NCBI GenBank assembly: GCA_913060565.1 | Contig: CAJXRU010000003.1 | Span: forward strand, 19,788 to 83,787 | Reading direction: 5' to 3' | Origin: an uncultured Gammaproteobacteria bacterium | GTDB lineage: Bacteria; Pseudomonadota; Gammaproteobacteria; Enterobacterales; Psychrobiaceae | DNA length: 64,000 nucleotides | Shown here: positions 9,439 through 17,885 of the stretch, in pieces | Layout: each line of letters opens with the position of its first letter | How positions within the stretch are numbered: the first letter of the stretch is position 1 | The notes under the pieces: generated by a model | Databases searched by the model: none | Told to the model about the DNA's origin: nothing | The model's input: only the letters and a program-made list of their open reading frames with translations | Program-made: the position numbers and the translations under genes

Positions 9439-10176
9439 ATGCACGCCGTTCAACGTTTATTCCATTACCGTAAGAGCATTAGCACCAAACCGTTTAGAGC
9501 AAGAGGTTATAATGTAGAGCGTTGTGATGACTGCCGCATTGCCCTTAAATTTTGCATTTGTCAGTACAAACCAACCTGTCGCAGCAACGCCGCCTTTCTA
9601 CTATTAATGTGGGATGATGAGGTATTAAAACCCAGCAATACAGGTCGGTTAATCGCTGATTTAATTGATGATACACATGCATTTATTTGGCGCCGTACAG
9701 AAATCGATGAAACGCTATTGGCACTCATTAATAGTCCCCATTATCAACCCTATGTTGTTTTTCCAGCGGCTTATGCCCACAAAGAACAAACAATTGTTCA
9801 TCAAGTAAATTCAATCGACGCACCAGCAAAGCAGCCATTATTTATATTACTTGATGGCAGCTGGCGTGAAGCTAAGAAAATGTTTAGAAAAAGCCCCTAC
9901 CTTAGCCAATTTCCAGTGTTATCCATTAACTTAAGTACACAAAACGAACGTTATCGCCTGCGTAAAGCAACAAGCGACGATCGCTTAGCAACCGCCGAAG
10001 TCGCTGCGCATGTATTAAGAAGCTTTGGGGAAGAAGATAATGGAAATCTACTAGATTTATGGTTTGATACATTTAATCAACGTTATCAAGAAGGCGCCAG
10101 TGCGCGTCATGACCGTTCGTGTGACGCCCTAGCAACACTTATTGAGCATACACAATTGAATAAAACGACAATTTAA
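9439..10176 (+). CDS. tapT: DTW-domain tRNA-uridine aminocarboxypropyltransferase
   Basis: 245 residues. It has a cysteine cluster near the N terminus (CDDCRIALKFCIC) and the SPOUT-like DTW core LLDGSWREAKKMFRKSPYL, where serine replaces the threonine of the name-giving DxTW motif. This is followed by YRLRKATSDDRLATAEVAA. E. coli YfiP/TapT adds the 3-amino-3-carboxypropyl group of S-adenosylmethionine to U47 of tRNA (acp3U). The layout matches TapT rather than TuaA by my reading. Divergent from the AraC gene. Confidence 0.85.
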   Translation: MHAVQRLFHYRKSISTKPFRARGYNVERCDDCRIALKFCICQYKPTCRSNAAFLLLMWDDEVLKPSNTGRLIADLIDDTHAFIWRRTEIDETLLALINSPHYQPYVVFPAAYAHKEQTIVHQVNSIDAPAKQPLFILLDGSWREAKKMFRKSPYLSQFPVLSINLSTQNERYRLRKATSDDRLATAEVAAHVLRSFGEEDNGNLLDLWFDTFNQRYQEGASARHDRSCDALATLIEHTQLNKTTI

Positions 10177-10325
10177 CTACCAACTTCATACAAACAGAGG
10201 AAAATAGCAGCATAAAGAACACATATTAAACACTCGTTTAATTATCAATTACAAGCTTGCTACATTTAGGGTATATTGCGCCACTTTTGAGCATTTGCTC
10301 TAACTCCAAATAGTAAGTAATTTTT

Positions 10326-11858
10326 ATGTCTAACATTTCATTTAGCAAGTATTCGCTAATCGCTCTAGGTGTCGCTTGTGCGTTTACATCATCGACTAAT
10401 GCAGCGGGTTTTAAACTCTTCGAACAATCCACTAGTGCCATGGGCAATGCCTATGCTGGTCGAGGCGCACAAATCACCGACGCTAGCATTGGCTTTACCA
10501 ACCCAGCAGCACTTTCACAACTAAAGCAAGCTCATTGGGTATTAGGTCTTAACGTAGCTAACGTTGATGGCGAGTTTAAAAATGCTAGTGCGACAAGTGC
10601 TCAGGGAATGCCTGTAGCAGGTCCTGATTCAGGCAGTTTAACGAATGTTTCACCCATTCCGCACTTCCATTACGTGCAGCCAATGAATGAAAAGTTCACG
10701 CTAGGATTTTCAGTCGCTGTGCCATTTGGCACTTCTAGCGAATACAACGATGACTTCGTTGGTCGTTATTTCGCACAAGAAACTCAATTACAAGTGCTAG
10801 CGATTCAACCATCATTGAGCTACCAAATAAACGATAAACTAAGCATTGGTGGTGCTATTGCCCTAAATTATGCCAAAGGCACGTTAAGTAAATACAAAGA
10901 TCACAGTGGCTTATGTGAACTTGGTACTGGCATCAACGGTCAATATACTCAACTAAGCCGAGGCACATTTAACGAAGTTGCACAGCCAGCTTATTGTGAA
11001 AGTCAATATGAAGTATCTGGCGATGATCTTCAGCCAAGCTTTACCTTAGGCCTGCATTATCAATTAACAGAATCGACTAAATTGGGTATCAGCTACCACT
11101 CAGCGGTAAATTACACACTAAAAGGCGACTCAACAATTAATAACACACCCATCACTGGAGAATTTGTTCAATATACGCAAACCCCTGAACAATATTGGAC
11201 TGCGCCAACGATTCCAGGTGTTGTAGATGGCGCAAAGTTACCCGTTGTTGACCTAACGACAGGTAAATTAGCAGTATCGCCAGAGAAAGTTGAGAAATCG
11301 CAACTAGGATTGGATACGCCACAAAGCGCGGTTATTAGCTTCGATACCCAGATGACAGATCGTTTGTCACTACAATGGACGGCAACTTGGACCCAGTGGA
11401 GCAAGTTTACAGATATTTCTGTACTGTCAGACGATACACAACCAAGTATCAGCCCAAGCAGTCAGCAACCACAGAACTTAAATGCTCAAGGCTATATAGG
11501 CTATATTCCCGAACACTGGAACGACGCATGGGCGTATGCATTTGGTGCAACTTACCAACTAAACAATCAGTGGACGGTTAAGACAGGTATTGCCCAAGAT
11601 AATTCACCAGTGAATAGCGATTATCGCAGCGCGCGTATTCCTGCTAATGATCGTACTTGGTTTACTGTTGGTGGACATTATCAAGGTAATCAGCCTTGGA
11701 GCCTTGATTTAGCAGCAGGCGTTATGTTTATGAAAGACACAACCGTTATCGATCGTGAATATAATGCACAGGATGAAGTGATTTATAACAGCGGCTACCA
11801 AGCGGATTACAACATCAACGCCTATGTTGTTTCTGTCCAGTTCAACTACCCGCTTTAA
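10326..11858 (+). CDS. FadL-type outer-membrane long-chain fatty acid transporter
   Basis: 510 residues. A signal peptide ends at about residue 25 (ACAFTSSTNAA). The hatch region has the OmpP1/FadL signature AAGFKLFEQSTSAMGNAYAGRGAQITDASIGFTNPAAL, which includes the NPA motif. The rest is a beta-barrel ending in an aromatic-type C-terminal strand (AYVVSVQFNYPL). FadL porins let hydrophobic molecules cross the outer membrane by lateral diffusion. Single gene, followed by a symmetrical terminator. Confidence 0.92.
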   Translation: MSNISFSKYSLIALGVACAFTSSTNAAGFKLFEQSTSAMGNAYAGRGAQITDASIGFTNPAALSQLKQAHWVLGLNVANVDGEFKNASATSAQGMPVAGPDSGSLTNVSPIPHFHYVQPMNEKFTLGFSVAVPFGTSSEYNDDFVGRYFAQETQLQVLAIQPSLSYQINDKLSIGGAIALNYAKGTLSKYKDHSGLCELGTGINGQYTQLSRGTFNEVAQPAYCESQYEVSGDDLQPSFTLGLHYQLTESTKLGISYHSAVNYTLKGDSTINNTPITGEFVQYTQTPEQYWTAPTIPGVVDGAKLPVVDLTTGKLAVSPEKVEKSQLGLDTPQSAVISFDTQMTDRLSLQWTATWTQWSKFTDISVLSDDTQPSISPSSQQPQNLNAQGYIGYIPEHWNDAWAYAFGATYQLNNQWTVKTGIAQDNSPVNSDYRSARIPANDRTWFTVGGHYQGNQPWSLDLAAGVMFMKDTTVIDREYNAQDEVIYNSGYQADYNINAYVVSVQFNYPL

Positions 11859-11870
11859 TATTTATTTGCG

Positions 11871-11894
11871 AAAGCCCAGTGTTGACTGGGCTTT
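11871..11894. terminator. Bidirectional terminator
   Basis: AAAGCCCAGT, a GTTG loop, then ACTGGGCTTT: a perfect 10-bp stem between two convergent genes (fadL on plus, the outer-membrane-like gene on minus). Confidence 0.8.
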
Positions 11895-11905
11895 ATATTC
11901 CCAAA

Positions 11906-12469
11906 CTACTGAAAAGTATTACTACCTAACTCATCAGCATAGCCAACGCTAATTGAAAACGCGGCATCAGTGCTCGTTTTAAATTCAATACCAGTAGAAA
12001 CTTTATAGCTCTTTTGCAATTCACTTTGGCGCTGATTGTTATGATCTAACGTCGCATCAAAAACAGCCGTTTGTAAAGCAACAAAGGGTAGGATCTTATC
12101 GTTAAAGCCAGCATATTTTAATGAGGTGCCCGCAACAATTCCATATTGCTTGATGTCACCAAACACCTTTGTGCTCTCTTCGTTAGTCACGTAAAAATCT
12201 GATTGCTGAGCATTTAAGGCAAGACTATTTGTTAATAGCCAATCCGCAGCTAGCTGATAATCTTTAGCAATTCCAACAGCTAAATTAGGTGCTAACGAAA
12301 ACTTGTATTGATCACTTAATCCAAACATTTTTTGCGCTGGCTGACTAACACTAACGTCAACAAATGAATAAACACCTTCTTCTGCTGATGCAGCAAAACT
12401 GGTCATAGCACCAGCGACGAATACACTGGAAATTGATACTAAAAATATAAGCTTTTTATTTAGATTCAT
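11906..12469 (-). CDS. Putative small outer-membrane beta-barrel protein
   Basis: 187 residues from Met at 12469, where MNLNKKLIFLVSISSVFVAGAMTSFA forms a good signal peptide; the frame is open upstream but that part belongs to the XRE gene. The mature protein has alternating strands (YQLAADWLLTNSLALNAQQ, YGIVAGTSLKYAGF, SYKVSTGIEFKTSTDAAFSISVGYA) like small porin-fold proteins. No family recognised. Its start overlaps the end of the XRE gene by 14 bases, making it the third member of the DUF2975-XRE operon. Confidence 0.65.
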   Translation of the reverse strand: MNLNKKLIFLVSISSVFVAGAMTSFAASAEEGVYSFVDVSVSQPAQKMFGLSDQYKFSLAPNLAVGIAKDYQLAADWLLTNSLALNAQQSDFYVTNEESTKVFGDIKQYGIVAGTSLKYAGFNDKILPFVALQTAVFDATLDHNNQRQSELQKSYKVSTGIEFKTSTDAAFSISVGYADELGSNTFQ

Positions 12470-12683
12470 GTTCTTCTTCCTCTGATTGATAAATAAGAAT
12501 ATCGCCTGGCGAGCACGATAATGTTTCACATATGGCGTTTAATGTAGAAAATCGAACAGCCTTCGCGCGACCACTTTTTAATACCGATAAATTTTGAGGC
12601 GTGATCCCAACAGCGCTTGCTAAGTCATTTAGTTTCATTTTCCGTTTGGCCAGCATTACATCAAGCTCAATTATAATAGCCAT
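12456..12683 (-). CDS. XRE/Cro-type HTH regulator (YozG-like)
   Basis: 75 residues. Almost the whole protein is a Cro/C1-type helix-turn-helix: MLAKRKMKLNDLASAVGITPQNLSVLKSGRAKAVRFSTLNAICETLSCSPGDILIY. Small regulators of this class are regularly encoded next to DUF2975 membrane proteins, as here: the DUF2975 stop and this start share one base (TAATG), so translation is coupled. It likely regulates its own operon together with the membrane partner. The acidic tail (SEEEEHESK) is unusual but short. Confidence 0.88.
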   Translation of the reverse strand: MAIIIELDVMLAKRKMKLNDLASAVGITPQNLSVLKSGRAKAVRFSTLNAICETLSCSPGDILIYQSEEEEHESK

Positions 12684-13267
12684 TAGATAACCAGCTCCTG
12701 TTCTTCCTTAAGCATTATCGCTTGTTTCATTACAGCGGCCATTGCCAAAATAATTAATCCATAAAGCAGATAAGAAAACTCTGTTGAAGAGATATTAAGG
12801 TGCAGTGAGAGTGAATCGGATAAGCCAATAAGCCTAATACTCATTGTAACGAATACAGGATAAAGGAGATTAAGCGCAATCCAGCCAAATAATGTTGCGC
12901 CAATGTATTTCAGATACTTCGCATGAGCCAACGAAAAAACCTTTCCTTGCTCGAATAACGAAAATAACTTAAACACAAAAAGATAAATCAGCATATTAGG
13001 CAACAATTGGGCGCTGCCGAGAATCGCTAAAAAATTGAATTGTTCTGCTTGAAGCTCTTTAGCCAAAGACAGCCAAGTACCTGTCACAGAATAATTAACT
13101 AATACCGAAAGCACACCAAATTCTTGAGAGAGTACATAATGGCCATTATTCACTGTTCCCCATCCCAGTAACACCAAATGAGAAACAACTTTACTCATTA
13201 TAACTATGACCAAAAGCAATTTTATTAGGTTGCAGGTTTTCTTAAACTTAATCATCTTTAACGTCAA
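12683..13267 (-). CDS. DUF2975 membrane protein
   Basis: 194 residues with four predicted membrane helices (around 14-35, 80-105, 125-145 and 165-185). The LFSLFEQGKVFSLAHAKYLKYIGATLFGW motif between helices is typical of DUF2975. Partner of the following HTH gene, with which it overlaps by one base. The joint function of the DUF2975/HTH pair is not known; a membrane sensor with a cytoplasmic regulator is the usual guess. Confidence 0.8.
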   Translation of the reverse strand: MTLKMIKFKKTCNLIKLLLVIVIMSKVVSHLVLLGWGTVNNGHYVLSQEFGVLSVLVNYSVTGTWLSLAKELQAEQFNFLAILGSAQLLPNMLIYLFVFKLFSLFEQGKVFSLAHAKYLKYIGATLFGWIALNLLYPVFVTMSIRLIGLSDSLSLHLNISSTEFSYLLYGLIILAMAAVMKQAIMLKEEQELVI

Positions 13268-13371
13268 TTAATTCGAATTGATGTTAAAAATAACACACAA
13301 CAACCTAAAAACAATAGTTATTTATCGATAAACGATAAAAAAACAAAGATGGTAAATTTGATTAATGACAT

Positions 13372-13394
13372 AAAAAAGCCCTGCAAACAGGGCT
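13372..13394 (-). terminator. Rho-independent terminator of the chemoreceptor gene
   Basis: AGCCCTG/CAGGGCT stem with a four-base loop. On the minus strand it is followed by six T. Confidence 0.85.
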
Positions 13395-13444
13395 AAATAG
13401 TTAAAGAATAGACGAATCCGACTGATGGATTCTAACTAACGATA

Positions 13445-15142
13445 TTAGGTTCTAAACTGATGAACATGCTGACGTAAGTCGCCTAAACCAGATGTAATAA
13501 TTTCATTCGCTTTGGATGTATTTAGGGCACCATCACTGGTTGCCGTAGCAATATTAGTAATACTCGCCAAATTATTATTCACTTCGGTAGCAACGGCTGA
13601 TTGCTCTTCTGCCGCAGTTGCTATTTGTGCATTGAGCGCCGAAATATTATTTACTATTTGCGATACTTCTTCAAAGGCATCCGTTGCTTCGCGGCTTTTA
13701 TCTAAACACTTTTCGGTGCTCTCACTACCTTTATCCATACAGGCTACAGCGTTTTTAGCTTCTTCTTGCAGCCCTTCAACCAATGTTTGAATATCACCTG
13801 TTGAACTTTGTGTGCGCTGAGCAAGGGAGCGAACTTCATCAGCAACAACCGCAAATCCACGACCAGACTCTCCAGCACGTGCAGCTTCAATTGCTGCATT
13901 AAGTGCTAACAAATTCGTTTGTTCGGCAATTGCTCGAATGGTATCTAACACCATACCTATGCCATCAGTCTTCTCAGCTAAACTACCTATAGTCGACGAT
14001 GCTGTTTCAATTTCTTGAGCGAGCTGCTGCACAATTTGATGAGAGTCTTCTGCGGACTTTTGACCGTTGTTAACACTATCTCTTACATTACCAGCCATTT
14101 GAGATGCATTATTGGTATTAGTCGCTACGTCATGTGTTGCACTATTCATTTGATTAACAGATGAAGCAACCATTTCGATTTCATTCCGCTGTTTTTCAAT
14201 GTTATCTAACGTTGTTAACATTTCTCCACTGGCCGTTTTAGACGATGAATCTAACACTTCAACTGATGAGGTAATGTCATTAATAATATGGCGAAGTTTG
14301 ACGATAAAAATATTGAAAGAACGTGCAATGTCACCTGTTTCATCCTGATAGCGCTCAGATAAAGACTGTGTTAAATCACCATCACCAGTCGCAATTTGCT
14401 CCATTCGTTCATTCAAGGTAATTAACGGTCGAGAAATAGACTTTGCAATGTAATATGGCAATGAAATAGTGATGATAAAACTGAATATCAATAGTCCTGC
14501 AATTAATCGAATGCCCGCTATTTCATCGTGCTCTGCCTGACGTGCAGCTGTTAATGTAAACTGCTGAATAGAGTCAAGCATTTCAATAAGATCATGGTCG
14601 ATGTCGTCTCGATGTTCTTCAACCAAATCGATTGAATCGTTCAAATTTTGATTGTCAACATTAGAGAAAATCATGCCAAGCGTCTGATTAGCTTCTACTT
14701 TTAGTTTATTATAGTTTTCTTCAACACGCTCAATACGCGTTAACAATGCTTTATATTCAATAACTGCTGCTTGAGAATGAAGTTTAGGGATACCCGCTTC
14801 AATAAATGCTTCAATCTCATCAAATTCTCGCGTTGATTTCAAAACCAATTTTTCAATATCGACTTTTAAAGCGTCAACATCTGCGCGTTGCTGGGCGGCG
14901 GACGAAACTCGTGACAGACCACTTCGCAACACACGTTCGAATAAAACGGCTTCTTGAAGCTGATGCTCGGTTAATCGAGTTAACATACCCGTTAATGGAA
15001 TGTCTTCTTCAGCGATATCGACAAGCTCAACGCCTATTTTAGCCATTTGTGAATAACCGACACCGCCGACTAAACAAATCAAAAGAAGCTGAACGGCGCC
15101 TAAGATATAAACTTTCTGAGATATTTTGATTTTAGATAACAT
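13445..15142 (-). CDS. Methyl-accepting chemotaxis protein
   Basis: 565 residues. First membrane helix at about 10-30, a helical periplasmic sensor of about 180 residues rich in E and R (four-helix-bundle type), second helix at 215-236 ([21 protein letters not shown]), then a HAMP domain ([23 protein letters not shown]). The cytoplasmic signalling hairpin carries the conserved tip [38 protein letters not shown], which contacts CheA and CheW. No CheR-docking pentapeptide is seen at the C terminus. Ligand unknown. Single gene with its own terminator. Confidence 0.95.
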   Translation of the reverse strand: MLSKIKISQKVYILGAVQLLLICLVGGVGYSQMAKIGVELVDIAEEDIPLTGMLTRLTEHQLQEAVLFERVLRSGLSRVSSAAQQRADVDALKVDIEKLVLKSTREFDEIEAFIEAGIPKLHSQAAVIEYKALLTRIERVEENYNKLKVEANQTLGMIFSNVDNQNLNDSIDLVEEHRDDIDHDLIEMLDSIQQFTLTAARQAEHDEIAGIRLIAGLLIFSFIITISLPYYIAKSISRPLITLNERMEQIATGDGDLTQSLSERYQDETGDIARSFNIFIVKLRHIINDITSSVEVLDSSSKTASGEMLTTLDNIEKQRNEIEMVASSVNQMNSATHDVATNTNNASQMAGNVRDSVNNGQKSAEDSHQIVQQLAQEIETASSTIGSLAEKTDGIGMVLDTIRAIAEQTNLLALNAAIEAARAGESGRGFAVVADEVRSLAQRTQSSTGDIQTLVEGLQEEAKNAVACMDKGSESTEKCLDKSREATDAFEEVSQIVNNISALNAQIATAAEEQSAVATEVNNNLASITNIATATSDGALNTSKANEIITSGLGDLRQHVHQFRT

Positions 15143-15518
15143 CGTTGATTCGTCTCTACAATTAATTAGTAACTCTGCAATTAAGCAACTATTTAAACAA
15201 TCATCTAAGTCTTATGCTGGCTTAGTATTCATAAGTAGACCGGTAAAAATAAGGTGACTACCTAGTCGTCATATTCCGTTAATTGACATAGATCACAAAA
15301 TTATTCTAAAGCGTTTCAGCATAAAGTACACCAAAAACCACATTGCAATGCCAAGTGGTCAATTAGACAGCTAAAACCCAATACTAAAACACTATAAAAC
15401 AACCAATTTAAATACAAACAACGTATTAAGATATTAGCCATTCATATTAGTTTTTTCGGCAAGCAGTCATAAATGTTTAGAAAAATCTAATATACCTGAC
15501 TTATTAATTGTCGAGCTA
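15143..15518. other. 376-bp intergenic region
   Basis: AT-rich leader of the chemoreceptor gene followed by the region downstream of the ChaN-type gene. I see no open frame with a ribosome-binding site, no strong hairpin and no repeat in it. Confidence 0.5.
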
Positions 15519-16484
15519 TTACAAACAAGTTATGTTACTGCGCTTATGTCCCCCCATTACTATGGCACGCTCTTCTTTATTTACCCACATTGGTGGTAGT
15601 GGTTGAATGACTAATCGGTAATCAGAAATATTAGTCTTTTCAGACTCAGTAACGGCGCTAATATTAATAAATGATGTTTGAGCACGACGCTTCTTTAATT
15701 CAGCACCCGTACCCAGCCCATTTAATACATGAAACCTACCAGCAATATGCATAATACGATGTTCAGGGAATTGATTTAGATAATTAGCCATCGATTCGGC
15801 CATGGTAGCGTCCCACGCCATTTGTGCACCAAACATTTGAGCGATTCGAGCATCTGTTAGTGTCATGCCACGCATATTACTCAGGAATTTTTGACGATAT
15901 GGCGAATCAGAAATATCGATATTTTGGGCGATTAATTGTCGTTGTTCATTGGATAATTTTTCCACATACTCAGGTCCTTGTCGTCCAATACATTTCACAA
16001 TATTTCTCGGAGCGTTGGCAGCAATGACAGGTAATGATTGTTTTCTAGCAATCTCAACCAGCGGACGATAGTCACTTTTATAATTATCCCAAACCTTGGT
16101 ATGTTTAATTAACGTGCTTTCCCCAACCTTACCTGTGACATATTGTGATAATACATCCTGATCGGCGCGTGTGAATTGTTCCATCGACAAAGCAAGCGGC
16201 TTTTCTAAATAGGCAAGATGAGCCATTAGCTGAGCTTGAAATAGATGAACGCCTGGGTGCGCATGAAACTCTCCCACCATAAAAACATCTACATCGGCGT
16301 TATCGGCAACCAATTGGGCAATACTAACTTCATTACCGTTAGGTGATAACAACGTATAATCGTACAAACTAGCGACAGACTGCGCTACTTCCTTTGATAC
16401 ATCGATTTTTGATGTAGTTTGACAGCCACATAGCAATGCGATTGTAAGCGCACTTATGATAGGGAGTTTTAATAGCGAATTCAT
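15519..16484 (-). CDS. ChaN-family haem/iron-associated lipoprotein
   Basis: 321 residues. Lipobox ALLCGC with Cys21. The body matches the ChaN (DUF399) fold: DVFMVGEFHAHPGVHLFQAQLM, then LSMEQFTRADQDVLSQYV, PVIAANAPRNIV, MAWDATMAESMANYL and HIAGRFHVLNGLG. ChaN of Campylobacter is an outer-membrane lipoprotein that binds haem as a dimer, and the fold belongs to the TIKI/EreA superfamily. The GEFH and AGRFH histidines are retained. Iron regulation is plausible but no Fur box is seen upstream. Confidence 0.85.
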   Translation of the reverse strand: MNSLLKLPIISALTIALLCGCQTTSKIDVSKEVAQSVASLYDYTLLSPNGNEVSIAQLVADNADVDVFMVGEFHAHPGVHLFQAQLMAHLAYLEKPLALSMEQFTRADQDVLSQYVTGKVGESTLIKHTKVWDNYKSDYRPLVEIARKQSLPVIAANAPRNIVKCIGRQGPEYVEKLSNEQRQLIAQNIDISDSPYRQKFLSNMRGMTLTDARIAQMFGAQMAWDATMAESMANYLNQFPEHRIMHIAGRFHVLNGLGTGAELKKRRAQTSFINISAVTESEKTNISDYRLVIQPLPPMWVNKEERAIVMGGHKRSNITCL

Positions 16485-16564
16485 TTTATTGTTCCAACAA
16501 TCAATTAAACTCTTATTCTAAAAAGAAAACGCCGCCAATACAAATGAAAACCATTATCATTAAT

Positions 16565-17197
16565 TTATAAGTAGTTTTTAAAATACTTAACAATCTCTTT
16601 TGCAATAATCGGCTGTGCTTTTTCATTTGGGTGAATTTGATCCGCTTGCATTAGCTCAGGCTTCACGGCAACTGATTCAATAAAAAATGGCATTAAGGAG
16701 ATGTCTTCTTTTGCGGCAAGCTTAGGATATAAGCCAGTAAACATCGATGTATAACGTTTACCTAGGTTTGGCGGTATTTGAATTTGTGTAACTATGACCT
16801 TGATTCCTTTATCTTTACCCATCTTTACCATCGCGCTTAAATTGTTACGAATTGTATTGATCGGGTAGCCACGAAGACCGTCATTGCCACCAAGTTCAAT
16901 CCATAATACGTCAACCTTATTCTTCTCTAACAGCCTAGCCAGCCTGGCTTTCCCGCCACCAGTTGTTTCACCGCTCGCACTAAAATTTAATAATCTAAAA
17001 TCGGGATAAGTTTTTATCAATTCTTTTTCAGCAATTGAAGCCCATCCTTTGGATGCTTGCATTCCGTAGCTAGCGCTGAGACTATCCCCTAACAATAAAA
17101 CATTAGTAGCGTGGACTGGCACCACGGTAGCAACCCCAAGAAAAACGCATAGGTAGGCACGGCGAATGAGTGAAGAACAAGTTTCAAGCGATATCAT
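16565..17197 (-). CDS. tesA: TesA-type arylesterase / lysophospholipase (SGNH hydrolase)
   Basis: About 210 residues from Met at 17197 (another ATG precedes it at 17200). A signal peptide follows (RRAYLCVFLGVATVVPVHA). The SGNH blocks are complete: block I LLLGDSLSASYGM with the nucleophile serine, the glycine block, block III ELGGNDG, and block V DQIHPNEKAQ with the catalytic Asp and His. TesA is a periplasmic multifunctional thioesterase/esterase. It diverges from ybbA, as is common in this group, but here the two coding starts overlap by about 32 bases. Confidence 0.9.
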   Translation of the reverse strand: MISLETCSSLIRRAYLCVFLGVATVVPVHATNVLLLGDSLSASYGMQASKGWASIAEKELIKTYPDFRLLNFSASGETTGGGKARLARLLEKNKVDVLWIELGGNDGLRGYPINTIRNNLSAMVKMGKDKGIKVIVTQIQIPPNLGKRYTSMFTGLYPKLAAKEDISLMPFFIESVAVKPELMQADQIHPNEKAQPIIAKEIVKYFKNYL

Positions 17198-17885
17198 CAT
17201 AGTAAAAAATCTTATTAAACAAGTGGCAGTAAATAACTCAACATTAGAGATACTTAAGTCTATCTCATTAAATGTCAAGCAAGGTCAATCAATTGCCATC
17301 GTTGGCGCATCTGGCTCAGGCAAATCAACCTTACTTGGATTGCTCGCTGGATTAGATAGTTCAACCAGTGGCGAAATCTGGTTAGATGATGCCCCACTTC
17401 ACGAACTAAATGAAGAGCAACGTACCGAACTTCGTGCTAAAAAAGTTGGCTTTATTTTCCAATCATTTTTATTACTGCCTGCACTGACAGCATTAGAAAA
17501 CGTGATGTTGCCAGCACAACTCGCCGGATTTGAGAATGCAGAACAAAAAGCAAAAGAGTTACTTGATAAGGTTGGATTAAGCCATCGTGACGATCATTAC
17601 CCTAACCAACTATCGGGTGGTGAACAGCAACGTGTTGCTATTGCCCGCGCCTTTATTTGCCAACCTAAAATTTTGTTTGCTGACGAACCAACGGGCAACT
17701 TAGATGGCGCTAATGGCAAACGTATTGAAGAACTTCTATTTGAATTAAATCAACAGCTCAATACTACACTGGTGTTAGTAACCCATGATCCAAAACTGGC
17801 TCAAAATTGCCAGCGTATTATCACCATGGACGATGGTCAAATCAGTGAAGATGTTAAAGAAGAGGAGTTGTCGGATGTGGTTTAA
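17166..17885 (+). CDS. ybbA: ABC transporter ATP-binding protein YbbA
   Basis: 239 residues, LolD/MacB-type ATPase. Walker [11 protein letters not shown]-loop [18 protein letters not shown], signature [15 protein letters not shown], Walker [14 protein letters not shown] and H-loop VTHD. YbbA pairs with the FtsX-like permease encoded immediately downstream, overlapping it by 11 bases. This system is thought to act in envelope lipid or hydrophobic molecule handling together with the neighbouring TesA. The substrate is not proven. Confidence 0.92.
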   Translation: MSEEQVSSDIIIVKNLIKQVAVNNSTLEILKSISLNVKQGQSIAIVGASGSGKSTLLGLLAGLDSSTSGEIWLDDAPLHELNEEQRTELRAKKVGFIFQSFLLLPALTALENVMLPAQLAGFENAEQKAKELLDKVGLSHRDDHYPNQLSGGEQQRVAIARAFICQPKILFADEPTGNLDGANGKRIEELLFELNQQLNTTLVLVTHDPKLAQNCQRIITMDDGQISEDVKEEELSDVV

